From NCBI RefSeq assembly GCF_000237925.1, contig NC_031498.1:4634229-4698228 (forward strand): a DNA stretch of 64,000 nucleotides. Reading direction: 5' to 3'. The notes beneath the pieces are model-generated. The model was given only the letters and a program-made list of their open reading frames with translations, had not been told where the DNA came from and searched no databases. Shown here in pieces: positions 34,001 to 46,000 of this stretch (positions are counted from its first letter, which is position 1; every line of letters begins with the position of its first letter). The position numbers and the translations under genes were made by a program. This DNA is from Schistosoma mansoni (Eukaryota; Platyhelminthes; Trematoda; Strigeidida; Schistosomatidae).

Positions 34001-37000
34001 AGCTTGCAGTGAACCGTTATGGAGTCCAGATGATAATGGGATTATATTTGTTGGTTATCCTTTGCAAGCTTATAATCTTGGGTTAATTTACTGTACTCAA
34101 CGTCCATCTCACCTTTATTTTTGGGACATAAGTAAGTTATGACTGATTAGTTAAACAATGCAGTCACTAATTTTTCTGTTCATAAATTGATACACAGAGG
34201 TGTTAATTTATGCTATTTCTTTCCAAATCTGGAAGTGAAGATTTATTCGTTGGATAAGATTAGCCTCATGAGCGCCTTTAAAGTTGTAAATAAGTTAAGA
34301 CCATTCAAAGAACTCAACAAATAAGATATTCTTAATTTTTGTTTTATGTTGTGATGAATCTCGTGGAATTGTAATAAGTTTAATTAGAATCTGGTAAAAA
34401 AAATCAACAGTTAAATGCTCCAAAGCGTTCGTCTGTTGACATCACTTTGAAGTGAAAGTCATTTTCAAACTAATTGATTCCTCAAAAACAACCAGGTTGA
34501 ACCAAACACGGTTGAAGGAAATATTTTAACAGCTGATCGTTAGTTAGCAAAAATATTCTGTGATCATCGTGGGCATTTTTTCGATAAAGTCCTAACTCAT
34601 GATCTAAGTTAGATGGTGAAGTTTATCCACAACTTTCATAGTTTTCATCATAGACTGATATCAACTAAAAAGTTATTGAAAGTTAGAGAACATTAAAGAG
34701 CTGTTTTGTCTTAGTTTCAGGCTTCTCAGCATTCACATTCACGAACACTCACAGAACCAAGGCAGCGATTTTAAGCCTCTTATGATGCACATATACACTG
34801 AATCGTAACTCATCGGTCTACGTCCTGTTAACTAGAATCAATCCCCAATGTCATTCAACCAGTTGCCAATGTCATCGATTAGTTATTATCTCACTCTTTG
34901 CGTAGTTAATCCCACAGATCATGGCTCCTTTTTGGAAAACTCAGAAAAACCTACGTTTCTCTGATCGTTGAAGCATAGGTCTTAAAATACATTCCTTTTT
35001 GATTGCTAGTATTTCGTATTTATTAAATATGGAAAAGCCATAAGCCACCAATGGTAGTTTTTCATAGATTTATCTATTTTTCACAAAAAAGTATTTACTA
35101 CTTATATTTTTCAAATAAACTCATCACTTCTTCCTTCTTCAAAGAAAAGAATAGTATCGAACCAATCAGTGTGCCCGGTTATTCAGTTCAATGTCCGCGA
35201 TTCAGTCCAAATGGAACTTATTTAATTTGGCTTCAAAACCCTGTTGGTGGGCCACATGGTCAGTGTGTTTCATTAGTTGGGACTCAATGGCCAATCAAAT
35301 GCTTGAAACCTGAGATTATTGTACCCGTTATCAATAGTCCATGCAGTGATTATAGCTGTACTATTGATAAATTTCCAGGTAATAATTTTTTTACTATTTT
35401 GTGTGTTACGGAAATTGCTGAATTTGAAATGTCACATCATGGACTGACTTTGTTTAAACAACAATTGAAGCCAGGAAACACTGAATGGCTTCTTAGTGCT
35501 AGTATGGGACTCGTCAATAGTGAACATTTACGATTCTACCAGAAATCAAACCCAGTATCTTTAGAATTCTCAATGAACACTGGACCTTCCAACTGATGAT
35601 CTGGGATCCAATGGTTTATATTCCAGAATAAAAATAAAGCTAAAGTTGAGTGATACAAACTCGTAATTCCTTATGGTCTTTTCCAGTTTACCAATCATTT
35701 ATTCCGATACTAAAATTTGGTGTAACTGATGTTTTATGGCAAGAATTTGCATGATCGTAAATGTATAACTTTTCTTATGGATAAAACTATTTACCCCATA
35801 AATGATTCTGAGTAACAAAGTGACTCATTATTATTCTTGTTCTTCGTAAGCTTAAATTAATTTTAGATTATACATGTAGTTAGCACGATAGCTAATCTAT
35901 ATTTATGAAGCATTGTCTGACTGAAAATTAGTGTTCTATTTGATTAACTTCATTTAAACTCCAAGGTTATATTTGATGTTTATTTCGTCTCATTTGGATT
36001 TCGTTAGCTAAGTGTACTTGTATTCTAGTTGCTGTGGTGTTCCTACTGGTACCCAAACTTGTCATTCATCATTTAAGAAAGCAGATTACTACTTAATTAT
36101 CTGATTACTTAGGGTGTGATAAATAGTAACTTAGTCAGTCAAAGTAGAACTTAGCAGTTATGTGCATGGGTTCAAGTTGCTATACTACATTAGCATGGCA
36201 AGATAAAATGATCAAGACAAATCTCAGGTCAGTAGAAGTGAGAACAGCATCATTAGTAGTAGAAAAGACTAGGTATCGAAAAAAGAAAAAGTATGAGATT
36301 TGGTGACTCAAGAACTAAAGGGAACGACGAGTGGATTAAATGCTACGTTTTTTGTTCAACAGTTATTAATTTTTACTAAAAAAGCACTTTCGGGTTGTTT
36401 ACTTTAGCCAAGCTGAATTATTCTGACTGTTTTATGTTATCAATTTCTCGAGCAAATACTTCAATACCATACTTATAATAGTGAACTCGAAGATGAGCAA
36501 TTCACCTTGTTTTGAAGTTGTTAACACTAATTTCAACTTGTAATCAAAACAATCAGTAATTTCATGTTATTGAATGAAACTTTATTTTTAGTATAGGGGG
36601 CTTGTAAAGATTGTGGGATTTTGTAGTTTACCTCATTGACTGATCTCAGTGCGAGTCAGTCTGACCCTAAGCTGGGTCGTGAATGGACCTGCGAATGAGT
36701 CTCTTACTAGGACGAAACGGTTATCTAGTGCCTTCTGATTTTTCAGTAGTTATTTAACTACCATAAACTGGAAGCTGGTTATTAGTCTGACATGTTAGGT
36801 GAGAGTAAGCCATGGTTAGTCAACATGAGAAGACAGGCACATGCAGTTACACTAAATTTATATTATTTTACATATACATTTGCTTACATTGATGAATTGT
36901 GAATAAGTACAAGATTTAGATATAGGGCTTCTTGTTGATTGATTCAAATTATTCAACATCAACTGTAATGACTCAATCAAACAGTGACTTAATGATTGAA

Positions 37001-40000
37001 TTAATTGACTATCGAACACTGAATGAACTCTCATTTCAAACTATGGTACTGTTGTGAATGAGAACACAGGTGAGGACAACCAACTATATATTTAGCACAA
37101 ATTACAACGTTACTTGGTAAAATACGAAAAACCATGCTATGATACACTATTTGCAAAATGTTCTTCAATTGCTTCAGGCTTCATTGTTCCTGGATTTCCA
37201 CACAAATTGCTTTTTATTTCTGTTCTTCTCTTCTTGATCTTCTCAATCTTCTGCTGTCAGATATTCTATTCCTTACTCACCATATATACTACTTATGTTG
37301 ATATCAGTAGCTCACACCACACTCGTCCCCCCTTTTAATAAGCTGTTCTCGCAATCTTTCTGATCGGCGTACCATTGTCTCCTTTGGTGCTGTTCGTGAC
37401 TCGTGCTCATGATGTTCTTGAAACCATCTCTGTAGTTGACTGGCATTTACACGCTTCTGCTTGTCTTCTCTCCGGATCGTGTAAACTGGGCCGCGTCTCT
37501 CCGTGATAATGTACGGTCCCTCCCATTTCGGGATCAGCTTTCCTGACCCTGGTCCCCCTTCAGTGTTAGCTCTCCGTTCTCTACACTTTACCAGGTCCCC
37601 CACTCTAAAAGGCTTCCACGCTCTTCTCTGCTGTTCCGCCTTCTTGATGTCTGATATTTGTTTCTTTTTCACGTTCTTTATTGCCTCCGTCCTCTCTTTC
37701 CTTAATCTTGTTGCTGTCCACTTCTGCTGCTGTGGCCACGTCTTATTATGCATCGGAAGTCGTGGCTGTCTACCATACATCAGTAGGAAAGGTGATTTCT
37801 TGGTTGTTCCTTGGATGGAGGCACGATGCGCCAGCAAAATTAGTGGTAACTCTTTCTCCCAATTCCCTCCTTTAGATGCTAACCATTCCTTTAATGTCCG
37901 GTTGTTTCTTTCTGTAAGCCCGTTTGTCTGAGGGTGATACGGTGTAGTTCGTATCCTCTTGATGCCGAACTGCTTTAAACGGGCCTTAAACTCGTCACTT
38001 TCAAAACAGGGACCCTGGTCGGTTAGTATCATCTTCGGTACTCCATGACCCGCTACAATGTGCCGGATTATTACTTCGGTCACTGTTTTCGCCCGCTGGT
38101 CGGCAATCGGTACAGCGTCGACCCATCGTGTAGCATGTTCCGTCATTACTAGTAAGTATCGGTTGCCGCTATCCGTCTGTGGAAATGGTCCCATCACATC
38201 TACTGACCATAGATCACCGACTGCGGTTACTGGGACCGACTGCAATGGCGGTCGCATGTATCTATCGCTTTTCATTAATTGGCACTGCTGGCACGTCAAC
38301 ACATATTGGGCCACATCGTCTCTCATGCCTGGCCAGTATGCACTTTGCCGTAGTAAATCTGTCGTTCTTGCGATACCTGTGTGCGCTACCTGATGGCATT
38401 CGTGTATCATCTTACGCCGCCAGTCTTTCGGGATCACAGCCACCCAATTTTTGTCATCATCCTGCCAGACCAGAGCTCCATATGTGTTCACTTTCAGTCT
38501 TTCCTTTTGACGAAGCAACATTATTACCTCCTTGTCCATTGCTCGTTTGTCAACATCTGCCTCCTCTCTTATCACTCTGATTACCTCTCGAAGTTTAGGA
38601 TCAGATTTCTGTTGCCGGACGAGTTCTAGTGGGTCTCCCTCTATACTGTTCACTGCGTATGCTGTCAATGGAAGCTCGGCTTCCATGTCTGGTCTTGACA
38701 GGTAGTCCGCCATTACATTTTCCTTCCCTGGAACATGCCCGATACTGTTAGACACGCCCAATACCTCTAACATATGCCCTCCTATAGTGTGAACTGCGAC
38801 TTTACACGGCTTGAATCTCTTACATTGCTCTTTACCTATTAACGAAACTGCTGCCCCTGTATCGATTAGGCACACTAAATCTAGTTCATTTACGTTCACT
38901 CTTGCATAGACTGCCCCTCTATCTACTAATGCAACAACCCCCAGATCCCTAGAGTAGGAAGGAAACACGTAACGTCTAAAATATCTCCGTTTTCGTCGTG
39001 TTGGACAGTTTATCTTCCAGTGTCCTGTCCCTCCACATGCGAAACACTTATCATTCCTTTTACGAGTCACTCGTAATGCCGCAATCTCGTGCTGCAGTTC
39101 TTCAATCTTCTTCTCAATGCTGCTTATCTCCTGACTTCCGCACGCGACCGGAGCTACTGTTCGTGTCATCAACTGTCGCGTCACCTTTGCAAGCTCACTG
39201 ATATCCATAGGTTGCGCGGCGTGTACCAGTCTCAGCTGCTGGGAAACGGCAACAGGCACGCTCTCGATAAACTGCGACGCCAACAACTGTGCCTCCGACT
39301 CCTCATCCAGATTTGGCAGCGCGCGACGCAGCAACTTGGTAAGCTCCACGGCCAGCACCAGCGGATCACCATCGATCGGCAACTTCGCCACTCGGAACTT
39401 CTGCAGTGCTTCTTCTCTGTCCACTGGGCTATCGAACTCCACGATCAACCGCTCCGTGACTGCCTCCCATGTCGTCTTACCGCCCGCACCGTCCAGGCTG
39501 TCATATACAGCTTTCGCTCTGCCTCTCAGCAGCGTCCCCAGCACCACCGTCTCCGCCTTCGGCTCCTTCACTCCCACCAGCTCCGCTACAGCTTCGAACT
39601 CCTTCAGGAAGCCCAGAACATCTCCGTCTTCAAATTCCTTCGGCCATGGGATCTTCATCCTTGGAGGCAGCGACACCAAATGTTGTGAATGAGAACACAG
39701 GTGAGGACAACCAACTATATATTTAGCACAAATTACAACGTTACTTGGTAAAATACGAAAAACCATGCTATGATACACTATTTGCAAAATGTTCTTCAAT
39801 TGCTTCGGGCTTCATTGTTCCTGGATTTCCACACAAATTGCTTTTTATTTCTGTTCTTCTCTTCTTGATCTTCTCAATCTTCTGCTGTCAGATATTCTAT
39901 TCCTTACTCACCATATATACTACTTATGTCGATATCAGTAGCTCACACCACAGTACTATACGTGGGTTTAAGCAAACTGGCAAAAGCATCATTTGGTTTC

Positions 40001-43000
40001 ACACACACACACAAAGTAGTTTAGCTGAAAGTCATTAATGTAAACTGAATCTCATGAATCTTTTCTATAAATTATTAATTGATAGCTGCATGCTTCCTTG
40101 TGTTCTTTACTTGTCTTTATATGTTATGGAGTGTGGTATTGTTATTTAGTGAACGATTTTCAATTGTTAGAATGAAAGATCAATAGACAATACGCTTGAG
40201 TGATGGCTGTTCATAAAAATGAATTATTGTATTATTCTATCATATTATATTTTTAGGACTTTATTGTAGACTAGCAGACCGTTGTTGGTCTAGTGATGGA
40301 CAATATGTATTAGTCTCATCATGTTGGGGATTCGAGGTTGTTGGACTTCTGATTTCAGTGACTGAATCCATTGCCCAATCAAGACCAGTTATATATAAAC
40401 TACCTAAGTTGTATTTAACGTCAGATGGAACTACATTGTCATCGTCATTATCAATTTTAGATGTTTACGATGATATTCTAGTGGCCTCTGTCAGTTCTCC
40501 AATTCATCCACATCATATAGCTGTATTAAATTTAAAGTATCTGAATTATGCTAATCTGTCATGTGATCTTAATCAGCGTCCGTAAGTGCTACATACTCTG
40601 ATTTATTGTATGTATGTACTGATAGTTTCAAATTACTGCTTTAAATCTTACAGTGAAGTTATGAATCTTTATCAACTGAGGTGTTAAGGATGTGTGCAAC
40701 ATATTCTTAACCACCTTTTACATCTACGGACAATATTTGATAGTGTCAAAGTAGGCTGGAAGAATGCTAAGGGAGCTTAAACCAAGATATATTATTCCAT
40801 GAACTCATTGATTGCTAATTAATGCAGATCACCTGTTTGAGGTCTGCAAAATCATCTTAACCAATGGTTGGAGACTTTGAGTGATGTGGCTCAGATGCAT
40901 TCACTCTATTTTTTTCTCGAACTTGAGTTCTAGTATACCTTTATACATACCTTTTAACTCGGTCTTTTCAAACTGCATACTCAATATTCAGTCTTTCTCA
41001 TTGTCAATTCTACTACATTATATCAATTCGTTTGCTATTGATCTTGTCAATCTCATCTTATCCTGATAATGTGATGTGACGATTCCGGTTAACGTATATT
41101 TGTTTCAGGATCGTATTTAATTATAAGTGGCTTAGAATGGGGATATAATTTTGCGTCAAGTGTCAATTAAGAGGACCGTATCAACTGAGTTATTATAGAT
41201 CTGTTGTGTTAGACATGTGATTGTATCTCACAGAGATAAACTGATTTGAACTGTAGATCACTCATCTAAGTTTAACAACAGGATCATGTCATCTTAGTAG
41301 TTATATAATATACATACGACTTACAGTTTACTATGTGAATTTATCTATTACCATTGAATAAAGCATATCTATACTAGGTATCATTACCAAGTTTTGTTTT
41401 GATAATTTCGAATAAATTGAGCATCGGGTAGATTGTTATAAATAAATAATATATTTGTAATATCCTAATGAGTAGAAAAGAATTATATTTTTTGACGTTT
41501 CGTGACTCAATGTATGCTACTTCTTCAGAGAATAAATAACCAAATTAAAATTTATTCTATGAAGAAATGGCATACACTGAGTTACTAAACGTCAGAAAAT
41601 CTAATTTTTTTCTACTCATTAAGATATTACAAATATATTATTTATTTATATCTATACTAGCTTCCTTTTGAAGCATTTCGTTCCTCTTTTTCATTCAAAT
41701 ACATTGAAAGTTATAGCGTTACAATTCAATAGCTTAAATATTCAACATATATGTTTGGGCTGATCGTTCGTTGAATCAGCTTTTAGATTTTATTTTAGGA
41801 TGTATTTTAATTACTGTATGTAATTGTGAATCAAATGACGATGTGGTGTGGTCTACTTATATCCTCATAAGTAGTATATAGTGATGGTCAGACATAGAAT
41901 GCATTTTGTCAGAAGACCGATAAGGAAAGAACTGAAATGAAGCGCAATTGGTAGGACAATACATAAACAGTGAAATTAGAGAAGATGGATCGATATTTAC
42001 AGAAGGAACAGTGAAGATTGAAACAAATGATTATTATTTTGTAAATTAACTGTTTGCTGTATGGTAATCAGAATTTAGTGAGATAGTCTGTAATTTTGTG
42101 CTTAAATACATTCGATTATCCCCAGTCGTATCCCTGTTCACTACAACGGAAGTAGGGACACGAAGACGAGTGGATAAGGATTTATTTGCTATTCAAAAAT
42201 AAATTAAATTGATACTTGAGTACACTAATTTTTTGCAGTCAGATTTGTATATATTGATGTAATGAACTTTTCATTTGTATATCCCACTAAATTTTTAATT
42301 TCCTAGATGGTTAATCCTTTCTGATGGGCTTGATTTAAAGCAAAGTCATTTACGTTCGTTGAAAGGTATTGATTGGTCAGTTCATCAAATAGAACTAGAA
42401 AATAAATCAGATAACCGAATAAATTCATTTGAATGTTTACTAGTTCATCCCATACTTGAAGATGATGGTTCAATTAAACAAATAGATGGTAAAATTTATT
42501 AAATTATGATTATTTTTAACAGTATGAAATAGTATATATACTAACTCCTCCATTTGTGTAATGTCTAAATATCATGTGTTCTATTTTTGATGTAGGTTTG
42601 TTCTCTGAGCTGGATGGTTNNNNNNNNNNNNNNNNNNNNNNNNNNNNNNNNNNNNNNNNNNNNNNNNNNNNNNNNNNNNNNNNNNNNNNNNNNNNNNNNN
42701 NNNNNNNNNNNNNNNNNNNNNNNNNNNNNNNNNNNNNNNNNNNNNNNNNNNNNNNNNNNNNNNNNNNNNNNNNNNNNNNNNNNNNNNNNNNNNNNNNNNN
42801 NNNNNNNNNNNNNNNNNNNCTGTAGGTTTGTTCTCTGAGCTGGATGGTTTGGTCGTGGAGCTTCCATCGTCCTTCTGAACGACATCATCAGCACAAACGC
42901 CATGACATGTCTTCACTCATATCAATACACGTGGACAACTACGGATACACATTCGCCTGGAAAAATGTGGAGATTTTGGACAGAGGCAATTCCAAAAACA

Positions 43001-46000
43001 CCAAAGAATTTTTAGAAGCTTGGAACTCAGGTCAATCAGCAATAAACAAGCACATTAAAATCAATCCAATTTATCAAGCAATCGAGAAAATTATGCACAA
43101 ATATAGGGACAAAAATCAAACCAATAGGAGATAAAACCAAAACAAAGAAATAAACAATGACAGATTTAAGGTTAATAAGAACCAATCAACATCGAGGTGC
43201 ACAGGACAAGCTGTCAATCACACGTGGAGAAATTCAAACACTTCACTTCTACCCGAAGTTTGTGCTGATGATCTCGTTCAGAAGGACGATGAAAGCTCCA
43301 CGACCAAACCATCCAGCTCAGAGAACAAACCTACATTAAAATTACCCACCTGAGCTACAAATCTTCTCCACCATCTCAATATCAAGTGTTCTATCGAAAG
43401 AAAAGTTATAGAGGAAGTTCATCACTTGAATAACATGAAAACAGCGTATAGTTGTGTCATTCTGGAATATCAGAGATAAGCAAAAATAAGTTAAACCTTG
43501 TGGTTTGAGACCGAACAAGCTGTTCAAACTAGACAAGATTTCAAAAATTGTCACACATAAGAAAAAAGGTGATTAGAAAAGAAAGAATTTCTGTTGCAAA
43601 TAGAAAAAAAATAGACTGAGTTAACATAAACCATGCGTTAATGCATACAAGTTAGTTAAACGTTTAAGCTTAGCTCAATGTACTGAGTGTTATTTTAATA
43701 GTGTGACGTAACACACAAAACGAGCAAACAATGACAACTTGAACCGACGCTTCTCGGCTCTCTGAGCTAAGATCATGTGTAGTATCTGTGTGTGAGAAAA
43801 CAATGAAGAAGCTAAATTAATGTAAATCCATTCCATTTTATTTATTCGAGTCCTAGTTTGATTGCCTCGTTTTACTTATGTTCCCAAAATTTCAAGTATG
43901 TAGATTGGTCTAACGTTAATGTATAATTCATCATTGATCCGAAGATAAATGAAATTTCACACTGTTTAATGCTATTTTTCAGTATCAGATTTCACATTTG
44001 CAAAAGATCTAACAGAAATTGTAGCATGTAGACTTCGTGGTTTAATTGTCATGCCTCATGGCGGTCCACATTCACATTCAAATGCTTCTTGGTCTCCAAT
44101 GATCGCTGGATTTTGTTCTATAGGCTTTGCTTGTTTATTAATTAATTATCGTGGATCACTTGGTTATGGCAATGCGTTTGTCCAAGATTTAATCGGATAT
44201 ATCAGTGAAAAAGATGTGTCCGATTGTGTTCAAGTAAGTGATTTTTCAATTTGTTTCTCTATTTTCATTCAAACAATAAACCCGCTCAACAATTTTCTGA
44301 AACAATTTACATAGAATTTGTGAAGTTATTGTCTCATATTTATCATTCGAAAAACTGATTCTATGTCAATACACAATCAGTGTTTGAACGACGATAATTC
44401 CTCTCTGTGTACAAATTATATCTGAAATAGTCTCTGTGATTGGTATATAAATAATCCTAACTTTTCTCCCGATCGCCTGCCCCGAGTTTCTTTTCTGACT
44501 TTCTCTGAGACTATTTCAACTATAGTTTCTACATCAAATATATTTCGCATGCTCCATGCCTAATTTCTGTAAAAGTGTTTATCCAAATTTTCGCAAATTT
44601 TTATGTAATTCTTTTCTCTTTAACTATAAAGAGGAAGGATTTTCGGATCTATTATGATCATGTTTCGGTTGTTAAAATTGATGAATAATACTGAAAATGG
44701 TCACTTCAATAACTTTGTGAGACCTAATAATGATATCTACTGCTTTGAGTGTTGTAGGCTTTAGAACGTACATTACTACCCATTAGTTAGAAACGAATAC
44801 ACAATTATAAAAATTGTTGTCAAATTTAAAACTGTAGCATTTATTGAATTTACCATCCGCTAATGTTTGTTGTTGTTATGTCTGGAGATTCTCCATTATT
44901 AATGTCTACAGTTTGATTGCTTTCATTTGACAATCGGAAAGCACTGGAATTACCGCGACGAAAAGTAAGGACATGAAGAACTAGTGAAGTGTAAATTAAT
45001 TGGCTTTACATAAACGCGTCCCCAAGAGTCCAAAAATCACTTCTCTATTAGATCAAAATATAACCATTTATGTACTAATTTTCGCATACAATAATATCAC
45101 ACAAGGATAAACACATCAAGTTACTGAATATAGTTCACTTGAGCTGTTCACTCTGCCTGTAGCTCTTTTGAGGTTACTGCTGGTTCCAACCCTGGCCAAA
45201 TGAGGAGGGTTGGGCATGGGGTCAGAAACTCCATCCTGTAGAAAACAACCTTGCTAAAAAGAAACGCCAACCAGAATAAACAAGTTAAACCATTTAAACT
45301 CTGCCGTGGGAACTGAAGGATCTTCATTCGAAAGCATTATGACGCCTCATAAAATGGAAGCTGAGATTATTCGAAAGTCACGTGGCCGATGCCACGTCTG
45401 ACAACCAAAGCAACATTTAGTATGAGCAGATGTAATATCTGGACATTGTGTGTGACTAGAGAAACCGGTCAAATAGCTGTGCAAACGAGGAGATACAACT
45501 TAGCGGTGCTCGGAATCAGCGAAACCCATTAGGCCAAAGCTGGACAGAAAAGGATAGATTCCGGGAAGATGCTTTTGTACTCTGGTCATGAAGAAGAAAA
45601 TGCTTTGCATACACAGGGAGTTGCACTGATACTTTCCAAAGAAGCGCAGAAAGCACTTATAGGATGAGAATCTCATGGATCCAGGATCATCAAAGCATTC
45701 CTCAAAAAGAAGGGGGAGATTACAGTGAATGTTATCCGGTGCTATGCATCAACCAATGATAGCAAGGACGACGATAAAGATCAGTTTTACGAGTGGCTGC
45801 AATCGATCATAGAGAAGTGCTCAGGGAAGGACCTGACCATTCTGATGACAGACATAAACGCCAAAGTCGGAATGGAAAACACCGGTTATGAATATATGGG
45901 ACAAGAAGGACTAGGATAAAGGAACGAGAATGGCAAGAGATTTGCAAATATATGTGCACTCAGCAAAATGGTTATTGGTGGCTGACATAGCTTCAGATCA

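Larger units (their letters stand above)
37050..39952 (-). mobile_element. Ty3/gypsy LTR retrotransposon lacking reverse transcriptase
   Basis: A complete 2903-bp insertion in the third peptidase intron. It has two 272-bp LTRs, a GTAC target duplication, a polypurine tract by the 3' LTR and a putative primer-binding site starting TGGTGTCGCTGCC just inside the 5' LTR. Autonomous gypsy elements are usually about 5 kb. The missing part is the whole RT and most of RNase H. One uninterrupted ORF remains. Near-identical LTRs indicate a recent insertion. It is not flanked by decayed sequence, and the peptidase exons on either side are intact. Confidence 0.95.
42590..43395 (+). mobile_element. Penelope-like element, 3' fragment with inverted terminal pieces
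   Basis: Contains the C-terminal coding end described in the next entry. Left part 42821-42900 (TGTAGGTTTGTTCTCTGAGC, GGTCGTGGAGCTTCCATCGT) recurs inverted at 43257-43337. Inverted or tandem pseudo-LTRs are characteristic of Penelope-like elements. A 200-bp gap lies inside. A related piece is at about 47116-47178. Confidence 0.75.

Noticed and set aside
35379-35596. Open frame continuing 72 codons past the third APEH exon
   Set aside because: A GTAATA donor at 35379 joins in phase to 40257, restoring the conserved [14 protein letters not shown] segment; the continuation is intron read-through.
37503-39726. Several plus-strand open frames of 60-199 codons over the gypsy element
   Set aside because: They lie opposite the 784-codon Gag-protease-integrase frame, have no domains and follow from its codon bias.
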